64,000 nt of DNA, taken from Actinomyces sp. 432 (GTDB lineage: Bacteria; Actinomycetota; Actinomycetes; Actinomycetales; Actinomycetaceae). A program made the translations under genes and the position numbers. The stretch lies in assembly GCF_009930875.1 (NCBI RefSeq), contig NZ_CP025249.1:1860001-1924000 (forward strand), read 5' to 3'. Shown in pieces: positions 54,292 through 63,384 of the stretch (positions are counted from its first letter, which is position 1; each line of letters opens with the position of its first letter). The notes beneath the pieces are model-generated. The model worked only from the letters and a program-made list of their open reading frames with translations, made no database searches and had not been told where the DNA came from.

Positions 54292-56136
54292 TCAGACGCC
54301 TCGTTCGTCTCCGTCCAAGGCGGTGAGAGCTGCGCGCACGGCCTCCACAACCTGCCCGGCAGCGTCGGCGACCGGCACCGAAACCCGTTCGCCGCTGCGG
54401 CGGTCACGGATCTCCACGGTGCCATCCTTGGCCAGGTCGCGGCCAACCACCACCGTGTAGGGCATGCCGAGCAGCTCGGCATCCTTGAACTTTACACCGG
54501 CACTGACCTTGCGGCGGTCGTCGTACAGGACCTCCACCCCGGCCGCGTCCAGCGCACCGGCCAGCTCGGCGGCGGCCTCGAAGACGGCGTCGTCCTTGCC
54601 GGTTGCCAGGACCTGCACCTGGTAGGGAGCCACCTGGATGGGCCAGGCCAGTCCCTGCTCGTCGTGGTTGGACTCGGCCAGGGCCGCCAGTGCGCGGGTG
54701 ACGCCGATGCCATAGGAACCCATCGTGACGATACGGGACTTGCCGTTCTCGTCCAGGACGGTAAGGCCCAGGGCGCGCGCGTACTTGCGTCCCAGGGCGA
54801 AGATGTGCCCGAGCTCGATGCCGCGAGCCAGGTGCAGGGGGCCGGAGCCGTCGGGGGCGGGGTCGCCCTCGCGGATCTCCGCCGCCTCAATGGTGCCGTC
54901 GGCGGTGAAGTCGCGTCCGGCCACCAGGTCAAGTACGTGCCGCTGGGGGGCGTTGGCACCGGTGACCCAGGCGGTGCCGGGCACCACCCGCGGGTCGAGG
55001 AGGTAGCGCACCGAGCCGGTGAGCACCTCATTGCCCTCTGCGTCCCGCTCCACGCGGCGCTTCGGCGAGTTGGGGCCGATGACGGCGGGGCCGATGTAGC
55101 CGCGCACCAGCTCGGGGTGGGCGGCGAAGTCGGAGTCGGTGGCAATCTCCACCTCGGCGGGGGCGACGGCGGCCTCCAGGCGCCGCATGTCGACGTCGCG
55201 GTCTCCGGGAATTCCGACGACCAACAGCTCGCGCTCACCGTCGGGATGAGTCAGGGCGACGACGACGTTCTTGAGCGTGTCCGCAGCGGTCCAGGCGCGC
55301 CCGTCGGAACGCGGGTGGACAGCATTGATGAAGTCCACCAGGGTCTCGATGGTGGGAGCGTCGGGCGTGTCCACCTCCCGGGCCGGGCCGACCCCGGAGG
55401 CGTCGACATCGGCGGGAACGGGAGTGGTTACCGCCTCCGCGTTGGCGGCATAACCGCCGTCGGTGCGCACGAAGGTGTCCTCGCCGATGGGCGAGGGGTG
55501 CAGGAACTCCTCGGAGTGGGAGCCGCCCATGGCACCACTCATGGCGTTGACGATCACGTACTCCAGACCCAGCCGCTTGAAGATGCGCTGGTAGACGGCG
55601 CGGTGCGCCTGGTAGGAGGCCTCCAGGCCGGCGTCGTCGATGTCGAAGGAGTAGGAGTCCTTCATGACGAACTCGCGGCCGCGGATTACGCCGGCGCGCG
55701 GGCGGGCCTCGTCGCGGTACTTGGTCTGGATCTGGTAGATGGACACCGGCAAGTCCTTGTAGGAGGAGTACAGGTCCTTGACCAGGAGGGTGAACATCTC
55801 CTCGTGGGTAGGCGCCAGCAGGTAGTCCGCGTCCTTGCGGTCGGTCAGCTTGAACAGGGTGGGCCCGTAGTCGTCCCAACGGCCGGTGGCCTTGTAGGGC
55901 TCCGCAGGCAACAGCGCCGGGAATAGCACCTCCTGGGAGATGGCGTCCATCTCCTCGCGGACGATCGCCTCGACCTTGCGCAGGGTGCGCAGTCCCAGCG
56001 GCAGCCAGGTGTAGACGCCGGGTGCGGTGCGGCGGATGTAGCCGGCGCGCACCAGCAGCTTGTGGCTGGCGACCTCGGCGTCGGCGGGGTCCTCGCGCAG
56101 AGTACGGATGAAGGCCTGGGACATCGTCTGAAGCAC
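54292..56136 (-). CDS. proS: prolyl-tRNA synthetase
   Basis: 614 residues, class II. Motif 1 is in [31 protein letters not shown]. Motif 2 is [25 protein letters not shown], and motif 3 has [18 protein letters not shown]. An editing (YbaK-like INS) domain sits between motifs 2 and 3 (about residues 225-385), so this is the long bacterial form. The C-terminal anticodon-binding domain has [14 protein letters not shown] and [33 protein letters not shown] start, with [25 protein letters not shown] matching actinobacterial ProS. Confidence 0.96.
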   Translation of the reverse strand: MLQTMSQAFIRTLREDPADAEVASHKLLVRAGYIRRTAPGVYTWLPLGLRTLRKVEAIVREEMDAISQEVLFPALLPAEPYKATGRWDDYGPTLFKLTDRKDADYLLAPTHEEMFTLLVKDLYSSYKDLPVSIYQIQTKYRDEARPRAGVIRGREFVMKDSYSFDIDDAGLEASYQAHRAVYQRIFKRLGLEYVIVNAMSGAMGGSHSEEFLHPSPIGEDTFVRTDGGYAANAEAVTTPVPADVDASGVGPAREVDTPDAPTIETLVDFINAVHPRSDGRAWTAADTLKNVVVALTHPDGERELLVVGIPGDRDVDMRRLEAAVAPAEVEIATDSDFAAHPELVRGYIGPAVIGPNSPKRRVERDAEGNEVLTGSVRYLLDPRVVPGTAWVTGANAPQRHVLDLVAGRDFTADGTIEAAEIREGDPAPDGSGPLHLARGIELGHIFALGRKYARALGLTVLDENGKSRIVTMGSYGIGVTRALAALAESNHDEQGLAWPIQVAPYQVQVLATGKDDAVFEAAAELAGALDAAGVEVLYDDRRKVSAGVKFKDAELLGMPYTVVVGRDLAKDGTVEIRDRRSGERVSVPVADAAGQVVEAVRAALTALDGDERGV

Positions 56137-56200
56137 GGAGTGATCTTACGTGCTGCCGGCCCATGCGCGCGTCCGGCGGCCGTGGTCCGAACACCACATG

Positions 56201-56257
56201 GTTTGCACAACAAACTAGTTGGTGTAGACTGGTCGTATCGGTTTGTTCAACAAACTA
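56201..56257. promoter_or_regulatory. two palindromic operators, with promoter, for the membrane protein/regulator pair
   Basis: GTTTGCACAACAAACTA (56201-56217) and GTTTGTTCAACAAACTA (56241-56257) share GTTTG-n5-CAAAC arms and stand exactly 40 bp apart. TTGCAC (56203-56208) inside the first site and TAGACT (56225-56230), 16 bases downstream, could form a -35/-10 promoter. The regulator encoded just downstream is the obvious candidate ligand. Confidence 0.65.
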
Positions 56258-56282
56258 CTTTGAACCGAAAGAGGATGAGGTC

Positions 56283-56957
56283 ATGTCCCCCGCAGCGCCA
56301 CCTCCCGCAGACAACACCAGCCACTTCAATGCCGCCGACGCGCTGGCCGCCATCAGGGAGCAGCAATACACCTATCGGCGTCGCATAGAGGTCCGCTCCG
56401 CACCCCTCTACACCGCCTGGGGCCTGGCCTGGCTGATCGGGTACGGCGTTTGCGGCCTCAGCGTCGGCGGCGACTATGCGCTGGCGCTCGGACCGTTTCT
56501 GGTCTTCATGGGCTGCCTCGTGGCCGCCGCCGTCTTTACCTGCGTATACATCGCCCGGCGCTCACGTGGGCTGCGTGGCCGCAGCACCTGGGTCGGCACA
56601 CTGTACGGGCTGGCCTGGGCGGGCGGCATGATCCTGGCTTTCACCACCTCCTCCCGGGTGGGCGCCTTCCTGAGCGAGCTGGGCACCGCCCAGGCGACGA
56701 ACATGGGCGCGATCCTCTCTAACGCCCTGCCGTGCCTGGTGGTCGGGGTGCTGTTCCTGGCCGGGGCCGCCATCTGGGAGGAGACCTCGCTGGCCGTCAC
56801 CGGCGGCTGGGTCCTCGTGACCACCCTGGCGGCTACCATCGTCGGCGGACACGCGCTGTGGGCCATCATGGCGCTTGCCGGCGGAGGCGGCCTGCTGGCG
56901 GCAGGGATCACGACGGCGCTGCTTGGCCGCCGCCAGAGCGCACCCGTGCGGGACTGA
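56283..56957 (+). CDS. hypothetical membrane protein co-transcribed with a winged-helix regulator
   Basis: 224 residues. The cytoplasmic N terminus contains ADALAAIREQQYTYRRRIEVRSAPLY, then about six hydrophobic helices follow (AWGLAWLIGYGVCGLSV, LALGPFLVFMGCLVAAAVFTCVYIA, GTLYGLAWAGGMILAF and others). Proteins of this type paired with a small ArsR/MarR-like regulator are common in actinobacteria, but the function is unknown. The ATG at 56283 follows GAGGATGAGG and lies 25 bases after the operator. The next gene starts 2 bases after the stop, so they form one operon. Confidence 0.7.
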   Translation: MSPAAPPPADNTSHFNAADALAAIREQQYTYRRRIEVRSAPLYTAWGLAWLIGYGVCGLSVGGDYALALGPFLVFMGCLVAAAVFTCVYIARRSRGLRGRSTWVGTLYGLAWAGGMILAFTTSSRVGAFLSELGTAQATNMGAILSNALPCLVVGVLFLAGAAIWEETSLAVTGGWVLVTTLAATIVGGHALWAIMALAGGGGLLAAGITTALLGRRQSAPVRD

Positions 56958-56959
56958 CG

Positions 56960-57265
56960 ATGCCCAGCACCAGCGAACCGCTCGACCCGGTCATTCACGC
57001 CCAGTCCCGCCTGCGGATCATGGCCACCCTGGCCGCGGTCCCCCGGGGAGACGCCCTGGTCTTCCCCCGTCTGCGCGAGCTGCTGGGCATGACGGCGGGC
57101 AACCTGTCCACCCACCTGTCACGGCTGGAGGAGGCGGGTTACGTGGAGCAGAACAAGACCTTCTCCGGACGCATGCCCGCCACCTACGTCTCGCTCACGC
57201 CTCGAGGCCGCGCGGCCTTCACCGAATACACCCGGCAACTACGCGCCTTGCTGGATGCCGAGTGA
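56960..57265 (+). CDS. winged-helix transcriptional regulator (ArsR/MarR-like)
   Basis: 101 residues. The fold is a winged helix: LRIMATLAAVPRGDALVFPRLRELLGMTAGNLSTHLSRLEEAGYVEQNKTFSGRMPATYVSLTPRGRAAFTEY. The recognition helix is MTAGNLSTHLSRLEEAGY and the wing is NKTFSGRMPATYVSLT. This one-domain type is usually encoded next to a membrane protein and probably binds the two palindromes upstream of the operon, giving autoregulation. Confidence 0.85.
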   Translation: MPSTSEPLDPVIHAQSRLRIMATLAAVPRGDALVFPRLRELLGMTAGNLSTHLSRLEEAGYVEQNKTFSGRMPATYVSLTPRGRAAFTEYTRQLRALLDAE

Positions 57266-57423
57266 CGGCGACGCCCGCTATGAGTGCGCCAGACTCCTGG
57301 TGGCGGATCTGACGCGTCAACTCGAGCCCGAGCCACCCCTAGAGATCGATCCGGAGACCGGTATTCCGGCTCTTCCAGTTTGGGATGTGGTGGTTCGTCG
57401 GGTGGTGTGACGCGTATCTGGAG

Positions 57424-57471
57424 TGGAGGGTGCCTGGGTTGGAGGACGCCTAGGTTGGAGGGTGCCTGCAT
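57424..57471 (+). repeat. three 16-bp tandem units
   Basis: TGGAGGGTGCCTGGGT, TGGAGGACGCCTAGGT and TGGAGGGTGCCTGCAT follow one another without gaps (57424, 57440, 57456). No match elsewhere in the window was seen. Confidence 0.7.
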
Positions 57472-57493
57472 GGCTGGGCTCGGCGGGTTGGCC

Positions 57494-57585
57494 GCTGAGA
57501 CCGGCACTTGTAACACGCTGAGACCGGCACTTGTAACACGCTGAGACCGGCACTTGTAACACGCTGAGACCGGCACAAGTAACGC
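57494..57585 (+). repeat. 23-bp repeat array, four units
   Basis: Units beginning GCTGAGACCGGCACTTGTAA start at 57494, 57517, 57540 and 57563, exactly 23 bp apart. The first three are identical; the fourth ends CACAAGTAACGC. In sense relative to the upstream plus-strand gene it matches the repeats after pnp and infB. Confidence 0.85.
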
Positions 57586-57671
57586 ACCGAGGTAGGTAGA
57601 CGTTACCGGTGCCTAGTGTTTGAGGGCGTGTTGGCCTCGGGGTTCGTGTGTTGCCGTGACCGCGTGGGCGT

Positions 57672-57825
57672 GACGGTTCGTACCTTCGTGTCAGGGTTCG
57701 TATGTTCTGGTCGGCGATTCGTACCTTCTTGTGACGGTTCGGCACCTAGGGGTACGTACCGTCGTAGGAAGTGCCGAAGCGTTGATGCCAAGTGCCGAAC
57801 CGTCATCGGAAGTGCCGAACCGTCA
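57672..57825. repeat. complete 154-bp dyad element, eight units phased 20/21/20
   Basis: Left units start at 57672 (GACGGTTCGTACCTTC), 57692, 57713 (GGCGATTCGTACC) and 57733 (GACGGTTCGGCACC). Right cores start at 57756, 57776, 57797 and 57817 (the last two within AAGTGCCGAACCGTCA). Offsets 0, 20, 41, 61, 84, 104, 125, 145 are symmetric about 57748.5. Read in reverse, its units match those at 46022-46155 one by one, so it is an inverted copy of that element. Confidence 0.85.
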
Positions 57826-57895
57826 CCCCGGGGTACGCGGGCGCACACGCCAGACCAGCGCCCTGGCCGTCATGCCTGCACCCTGGGCGGTTATG

Positions 57896-57930
57896 TCTTG
57901 ACCCCGGGGGGTGTTGAGTAGGGGTCAAGA
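57896..57930. terminator. hairpin in the repeat island
   Basis: TCTTGACCCC (57896-57905) pairs with GGGGTCAAGA (57921-57930) around a 15-base loop. It could end transcripts from either side or be an operator; no gene touches it. Confidence 0.4.
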
Positions 57931-58030
57931 TCACCGGTGTGCGTTGTCGATGGTCGCGGTCCCGTTCCGGCGCCCAGATGCTCCCAACGGTCCTGACGAG
58001 TCGTCCCCGCGAGCCAACAACGGCCCGCCC

Positions 58031-58130
58031 GAGAACGACCTCACCCGCCTGAGAACGACGCTGGTTCAGTGAGTACGTGCTCGTACGTCCGAGAACGACC
58101 CTGGTTCGGCGAGAACGTCCTTATCAGCCC
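58031..58130 (+). repeat. 20-bp-period array, five units
   Basis: Units start with GAGAACG (or GAGTACG) at 58031, 58051, 58071, 58091 and 58111, exactly 20 bp apart; the best pair reads GAGAACGACGCTGGTTCAGT and GAGAACGACCCTGGTTCGGC. A degenerate unit (GAGCCAACAA) may precede at 58011. The family is unrelated in sequence to the other two. Confidence 0.75.
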
Positions 58131-58428
58131 CAGACGCTCTCGAACGTGGAGGGCGTGGGGATCACGCGGTCGTACTCGCCAGATCGGCACCCACCGACAA
58201 CAACCACCCGCACCCTCAAAACAGAAGAGCCCTTATCCGCGAACGTGTTATTTTCATCGGCATCATTGTTGGAACCTGAACGCTCTTGAGCATTGCTCGG
58301 TCACTAAGTGAAATGGCGCGCATGCTGCTGCATCAGGACGAGTCAAATAGATCGAGGCGCCAGCAGACTCGTTACCAGCGATGAGCCGCGGCTCCCGCGC
58401 AGAGACACACGCACGCGCTTGTTAGCGC

Positions 58429-59408
58429 TCACAGTAGCACAGTGGCGTAGGTGCCTACGCGGCTGAAGCCCAGGCTGCGGTACAGGCCCAGACCCGCTGC
58501 GTTGAAGGAGTTCACATACAGGCTCACATACCCATCGGCGCCCACGTGGTCGCGCCGCACCGCATCCACCACGGCCGCGAGCGCCACCGAGCCGATGCCG
58601 CGCCCGCGCACATCCGGGCGGGTCCATACGCCGGTCAGCTGCGCCACCGAGCCGCCCGGACGCAGCCACAAGGAGCCCACGTCAACCTTGAAAGCCACAG
58701 CCACTCCCCAGAGGCGGCCGCACCCGGAGCGGACGGACCGCCGGCGCCGTCGTCGAGCAGCACATAGCTGCGACCGGAGGCGACCAGCCAGTTCACGTGC
58801 CGGGCGTAGGAGGAGCCGGAGGTGGTCGGGTCGTAGCCGAGCTCGCCAGTAAACATGTCCACGCTGGCCGGCAGCACCAGTGCCTCCTCCTCAGGGGTCG
58901 CGAGGTGCACGCCCGCAGCCGCCCAGGCCAGTCCGGGACGCCGTGACAGCGCCGCGCCGGCCAGCGTGCCGCCGTCGCTCTGCGGCGCCACCAGCAGGGG
59001 CTGCTCCCAGCGCTCCTCACGCGAGTGCATGCCGACCGCGGCCAAGTGCTCCCAGACGGCCTCCACATCCTGCGCCGGTCCCGCGACTGAGCCGTGGCTG
59101 GTCAACCGCTTGTAGGTGTGCTCCGCAAGCGCGTGGGCGACGTAGTCACCTGCACCGGGGTGTCCCAGTGCTGGTCGGGGCGCCAGGCCAAAGGGCATCA
59201 GTGAACCAGTAGCCCACGCGCCTGCCGCCGGGCGCCACCGGTCGTCTGCGACTACATCCCCCCGGGCCCATGCCGGCCAGCGCAGTACCTGATGCGCCAG
59301 GGAAACACCCGCGACGGGATCGATGGCGCACAGTTGCAGCAGCCCGCTCAACTGGCTCGGGTCAAGCGCGGTGAGCGGAGGCGGCAGGCGGCGGCCAAGT
59401 AGGTTCAC
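58429..59408 (-). CDS. GNAT family N-acetyltransferase with DUF4081 domain, reading frame broken by a 1-base loss
   Basis: The first frame gives a DUF4081-type N-terminal half: LGRRLPPPLTALDPSQLSGLLQLCAIDPVAGV, then GANLMPF-like GSLMPFGLAP, EHLAAVGMHSREERWEQPLLV, and SVDMFTGELGYDPTTSGSSYARHVNWLVASGRSYVLLD. The second frame supplies the acetyl-CoA-binding half: VAQLTGVWTRPDVRGRGIGSVALAAVVDAV and VSLYVNSFNAAGLGLYRSLGFSRVG. One extra base in the C4 run at 58706-58709 joins them (SGGVAVAFKVDVGSLW) into 326 residues. Such proteins lie between ispG and proS in actinobacteria. The start (GTG at 59408) is provisional. A sequencing error is probable. Confidence 0.85.
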
Positions 59409-59450
59409 GGGCAAGAAGCGTTCATCCAGCGGACGTGGTGCCTACCGCCC

Positions 59451-60632
59451 TCAGGCGGAGGCGACCACGCTCGGGGAAGTGCCGGCCAGGGCCTCCTCCC
59501 CGAACTCCGAGCGCATCTGCTCGGCCATGTCCTGGGCGTACTCCAGCAGCGTCTCAACCACCTGGTCCTCGGGAACAGTCTTGACCACCTTGCCGCGCAC
59601 GAAGATCTGGCCCTTGCCGTTGCCCGAAGCACAGCCGAGGTCGGCCTCACGGGCCTCCCCGGGGCCATTGACCACGCATCCCATGACGGCCACGCGCAAC
59701 GGAGCCGTCAGGTCCTTCAGGCCGTCCTCCACGGACTCGGCCAGCGACCACACGTCCACCTGGGCGCGCCCACACGACGGACAGGAGACGATCTCCAGCT
59801 TGCGCTCGCGCAGCCCCATGAACTCCAGCAGCTTGGTGCCGACCTTGACCTCCTCCACCGGCGGAGCGGACAGGGAGACGCGGATAGTGTCGCCGATGCC
59901 CTGCGCGAGCAGGGTCCCGAAGGCGGCGCAGGACTTGATGGTGCCCTGGAACGCGGGGCCGGCCTCGGTCACACCCAGGTGCAGTGGCCAGTCCCCCCGC
60001 TCGCTGAGCAGCTGGTAGGCCTGCACCATGGTGACCACGTCGTGGTGCTTAACGGAGATCTTGAAGTCGTGGAAGCCGCACTCCTCGAACAGGCTCGCCT
60101 CCCACACGGCGGACTCCACCAGCGCCTCGGGGGTGGCCTTGCCGTACTTCTTCAGCAGGCGCGGGTCCAGGGAGCCGGCGTTCACACCGATGCGCAGGGA
60201 GGTGCCGTGGTCAGAGGCGGCCTTGCAGATCTCGGCGACCTTGTCATCGAACTTGCGAATGTTGCCGGGGTTTACGCGCACGGCCCCACAGCCGGCCTCG
60301 ATCGCGGCAAACACGTACTTGGGGTTGAAGTGGATATCGGCAATCACGGGGATGCGCGACTGCTTGGCGATCACCGGCAGGGCGGCGGCATCCTTGTCCG
60401 TGGGGCAGGCCACTCGCACGATGTCACAGCCGGCCGCGGTCAGTTCCGCGATCTGCTGCAAGGTGGCGCCGATGTCGTGGGTTTTGGTGGTGGTCATCGA
60501 CTGCACCGAGATCGGGGCATCACCTCCGACATCGATATCACCGACACGGATCTTGCGAGTGGGCTTGCGCGGGGCCAGGACCGCGGGCTCCTCACGCACG
60601 GTCGGCATACCAAGGGAGATCGCTTCTGTCAC
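59451..60632 (-). CDS. ispG: (E)-4-hydroxy-3-methylbut-2-enyl-diphosphate synthase IspG (GcpE)
   Basis: 393 residues. IspG is the [4Fe-4S] enzyme of the MEP isoprenoid pathway, forming HMBPP from MEc[24 protein letters not shown] is the N-terminal signature, followed by [31 protein letters not shown], a TIM-barrel block. The cluster-binding cysteines are in CPSCGR and [17 protein letters not shown]. The frame is open to 60872, but the GTG at 60630-60632 gives [12 protein letters not shown]. It follows rseP and dxr, another MEP gene, on the same strand. Confidence 0.96.
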   Translation of the reverse strand: MTEAISLGMPTVREEPAVLAPRKPTRKIRVGDIDVGGDAPISVQSMTTTKTHDIGATLQQIAELTAAGCDIVRVACPTDKDAAALPVIAKQSRIPVIADIHFNPKYVFAAIEAGCGAVRVNPGNIRKFDDKVAEICKAASDHGTSLRIGVNAGSLDPRLLKKYGKATPEALVESAVWEASLFEECGFHDFKISVKHHDVVTMVQAYQLLSERGDWPLHLGVTEAGPAFQGTIKSCAAFGTLLAQGIGDTIRVSLSAPPVEEVKVGTKLLEFMGLRERKLEIVSCPSCGRAQVDVWSLAESVEDGLKDLTAPLRVAVMGCVVNGPGEAREADLGCASGNGKGQIFVRGKVVKTVPEDQVVETLLEYAQDMAEQMRSEFGEEALAGTSPSVVASA

Positions 60633-60733
60633 GGCCCCAGTATGGCACCGGTGGCGCCTGGACGCCGTGCCGGTCGGATCACAGCGGTGCGCGCCCCGGG
60701 GTCGTCCGCTCCCCGCGGAAACTGCGCCGCCAC

Positions 60734-62050
60734 CTAGATGGGCGCAACGATGTCCACCCAAATCAGGACCACCGCCATGACGATCAGCAGGTAGAAGACC
60801 ACCTGCCCCACCGGCAGCATCCTGGCGGTATCGGCATAGCCGGGATCGGGGTTGCCGCGGGCACGGGCCCACAGCCGGCGAAGGCCCTCCCAGCAGGCGC
60901 CGGCGACGTGCCCGCCGTCCAGCGGCAGCAGCGGTACGAGGTTGAAGGCGAACAGGGCCAGGTTCAGCGATCCGAGCAGGCTCAGCATGTAGAACAGGCG
61001 CATCGAGAAGGGCAGGCCCGCGTCCGTACCGGTGCCTGCGCTGGATACCTCCCCGGCGATGCGCCCCACCCCGACCAGGCTGACCAGTCCCTCGGCGTTG
61101 CGTTCCTCCAGGCCAAGTCCGGCGGCGACGGCGTGGTACAGGCCCGCCGGCAGGGTGGCAATCGCCTTCAGCGTCAGGCCGACGGCGGATCCCACCACCT
61201 GCGGGATCTCGCCCGGCGGCGTGCGCACCGTTCCCAATGCGGGGCCGATGCCCACGTAGGGGCGCAGCTGCTTGACAACCTCGCCCTCGGCATCGGTGGC
61301 GGGGACGCCGTCGGCGTTATAGACGGTGCGGGGCACCTCTACGGCGGTGACGGTCAGGGTCAGCTCCTCCCCGTCCCGCTTCACGACGACGACGGCGGGC
61401 TCGGTTCCGGCAGCACCAATGGCGGTCTGCACATCCGCCCAGGTGGAGGTGGTCTCGCCGTCCCAGGAGACGATCGTGTCTCCGGCCCGGAGCCCCGCTG
61501 CGGCTGCCGGGGAGGCGGGGTCGGCGTCGGTGCATGCGGCGCCGGCGTCGATGTCTGAGGATACGCACTCGGCCACCGAGGTAAGGGTGGAGGTGAGGGC
61601 GGGCTGGCCGATCACTCCCAGGGCGAGTGTCAGGCAGATGATGCCCAGGGCGAGGTTGGTGAGGATGCCGCCGGCCATGACCAGCAGCTTGCGGGGCGTG
61701 CTCAGGCGGTAGAAGGCGCGATCCTGCTCGTCGGGGCCGAGCTCGGCCAGGGATTCCGCACGGGCCTCGGCAACCATGGAGCCCGGCTTGTCCGGGTGGC
61801 CGGGCCGGGCGGGAGGCAGCATGCCCAGCAGCCGCACGTAGCCACCCAGCCAGATGGCCTTGATGCCGTACTCGGTCTCGCCGCGTCGGGTAGACCACAG
61901 CCTCGGGCCGAAGCCGATGAAGTACTCGGGCACCTTCACGCCGAAGTGCTTGGCGGGCAGCATGTGGCCCAGCTCGTGCAGGGCGACGGACAGGCCGATG
62001 CCGATGATGAGTATGACGATGCCCAGGATGTAGGCGAGGGTGTGGCTCAA
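60734..62050 (-). CDS. rseP: site-2 membrane metalloprotease RseP (M50 family)
   Basis: 438 residues. The zinc motif HELGH is at about residues 26-30 in the first transmembrane helix ([20 protein letters not shown]), and the third ligand Asp is in [45 protein letters not shown] and one PDZ domain ([16 protein letters not shown]) are typical. Such proteases (Rip1 in mycobacteria) cut anti-sigma factors and other membrane proteins. It lies between dxr and ispG, the usual actinobacterial order. Confidence 0.94.
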   Translation of the reverse strand: MSHTLAYILGIVILIIGIGLSVALHELGHMLPAKHFGVKVPEYFIGFGPRLWSTRRGETEYGIKAIWLGGYVRLLGMLPPARPGHPDKPGSMVAEARAESLAELGPDEQDRAFYRLSTPRKLLVMAGGILTNLALGIICLTLALGVIGQPALTSTLTSVAECVSSDIDAGAACTDADPASPAAAAGLRAGDTIVSWDGETTSTWADVQTAIGAAGTEPAVVVVKRDGEELTLTVTAVEVPRTVYNADGVPATDAEGEVVKQLRPYVGIGPALGTVRTPPGEIPQVVGSAVGLTLKAIATLPAGLYHAVAAGLGLEERNAEGLVSLVGVGRIAGEVSSAGTGTDAGLPFSMRLFYMLSLLGSLNLALFAFNLVPLLPLDGGHVAGACWEGLRRLWARARGNPDPGYADTARMLPVGQVVFYLLIVMAVVLIWVDIVAPI

Positions 62051-62075
62051 GGGGTCTCCTGGTCGGCGGGTACGG

Positions 62076-63377
62076 TCAGCGGGTGCGGGCGGCGATCAGC
62101 TCGTCGGCGCGGGCGCGCGCCCAGGCGTCGGCGGCCAGCACGTCATCGAGTCCGGGCTCGGGCTGCCCGCAGTGGGCCTCCAGCACGGCGGCGTCGATGG
62201 CGACGATGTCCAGCCAGCGCAGGCGCCCGTCGAGGAAGGCGGCGACGGCCTGTTCGTTGGCGGCGTTCAGCACGGCGGGGTGAGTGGCGGAGGCGGCCAC
62301 GGCCGCACGGGCGAGATCCACGGCCAGGAAGGTTTCGGCGTCCAGCGGCTCGAAGGCCCAGGCGGTGGGCTCAGACCACGCTTGGGGGGTCACCAGGCCG
62401 GCCAGGTCGGGGCGGTGGGGCCAGGTCAGCCCCAGGGCGATGGGCAGCCGCATGTCCGGCGGGGAGGCTTGGGCGATGGTGGCGCCGTCAATGAACTCCA
62501 CCATGGAGTGGACCACGGACTGGGGGTGCACCACCACGGTGATGTCTGCGGGGTGGACGTCGAACAGCAGGTGCGCTTCGATCAGTTCCAGGCCCTTGTT
62601 GACCAGGGTGGAGGAGTTGACGGTAACCACCGGGCCCATCGCCCACGTGGGGTGGGCCAGTGCCTGGGCGGCAGTGACGTCCGCGAGTTCGGCGCGGCGG
62701 CGGCCGCGGAAGGGCCCGCCGGAGGCGGTCAGGATAAGGCGCCGCACCTCACTGCGGCCGGTGAGGATGGGGCTGGTCAAGCCCTTCTCGTGCACGCCGG
62801 AGCGCAGTGCCTGCGCGATGGCCGAGTGCTCGGAGTCGACGGGCACGACCTGCCCGGGGCGGCGCAGGGCCCGTTTTACCAGGGCGCCGCCCACCACCAG
62901 GGACTCCTTGTTGGCCAGGGCCAGGGTGGCGCCGGAGCGCAGGGCGGCCAGGGTGGGGGCTAGGCCCACCGAGCCGGTGATGCCGTTGAGGACCACGTCC
63001 CCCTCCCCCACGCCTGCGGCGGCGATCAGGTCGGTGGCGGCATCGGGGCCGGTCAGGATCTCGGTGACGGGGTCGGGGCGGCCCGCGCGGGCGGCGGCGT
63101 CGGCCAGGGCGGCGCGCAGGCGGGGTATGACGTCGGTGCCGGCGGCGGAGACGGCTAGGCGGGGCACGGCGTGCGTGACGGCCTGCGCGGCAAGCAGATC
63201 CAGGCGGCCGCCGCCCGCAGCCAGGCCGACCACGCGGGGCGTCGGCACCCGGCCGGGCTCGCCCGGGGCCCCGGGGTGGGCTCCCAGGTGGGCGATCACG
63301 TCCAGCGCCTGGGTGCCGATGGAGCCGGTGGAACCGAGTACGACTACGGCGCCGGAGCCCGCAGCTGTGACAGTCAC
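62076..63377 (-). CDS. dxr: 1-deoxy-D-xylulose 5-phosphate reductoisomerase Dxr
   Basis: 433 residues. Dxr makes MEP from DXP with NADPH. The NADPH motif VVLGSTGSIGTQALDVI is at the N terminus. NGITGSVGLAPTLAAL, LALANKESLVVGG and PVDSEHSAI carry active-site residues. ILTASGGPFRGRRRAEL and HPTWAMGPVVTVNSSTLVNKGLELIEAHLLF are further signatures. The frame continues upstream into the DivIVA-like gene; the GTG at 63375-63377, 7 bases after that stop, fits with GAGGGG before it. Confidence 0.95.
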   Translation of the reverse strand: MTVTAAGSGAVVVLGSTGSIGTQALDVIAHLGAHPGAPGEPGRVPTPRVVGLAAGGGRLDLLAAQAVTHAVPRLAVSAAGTDVIPRLRAALADAAARAGRPDPVTEILTGPDAATDLIAAAGVGEGDVVLNGITGSVGLAPTLAALRSGATLALANKESLVVGGALVKRALRRPGQVVPVDSEHSAIAQALRSGVHEKGLTSPILTGRSEVRRLILTASGGPFRGRRRAELADVTAAQALAHPTWAMGPVVTVNSSTLVNKGLELIEAHLLFDVHPADITVVVHPQSVVHSMVEFIDGATIAQASPPDMRLPIALGLTWPHRPDLAGLVTPQAWSEPTAWAFEPLDAETFLAVDLARAAVAASATHPAVLNAANEQAVAAFLDGRLRWLDIVAIDAAVLEAHCGQPEPGLDDVLAADAWARARADELIAARTR

Positions 63378-63384
63378 GCGCCCC

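Larger units (their letters stand above)
57266..58428. other. 1.16-kb gene-free repeat island
   Basis: It lies between the convergent regulator gene and the GNAT gene. It holds in order: a protein-like frame without a start (57266-57410), three 16-bp units (57424), four 23-bp units (57494), the full 154-bp dyad element (57672), a 10-bp-stem hairpin (57896) and at least five 20-bp units (58031). The A/T-richer stretch 58240-58400 shows no gene. Confidence 0.7.

Noticed and set aside
57266..57410. Protein-like frame after the regulator gene (ends VWDVVVRRVV)
   Set aside because: No start codon or binding site in frame and no family recognised; it may be a fossil, but I cannot support a gene.
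57494..58130. Possible CRISPR array
   Set aside because: Units of 20-23 bp follow each other without spacers of constant length and unique sequence, and no cas genes are present.
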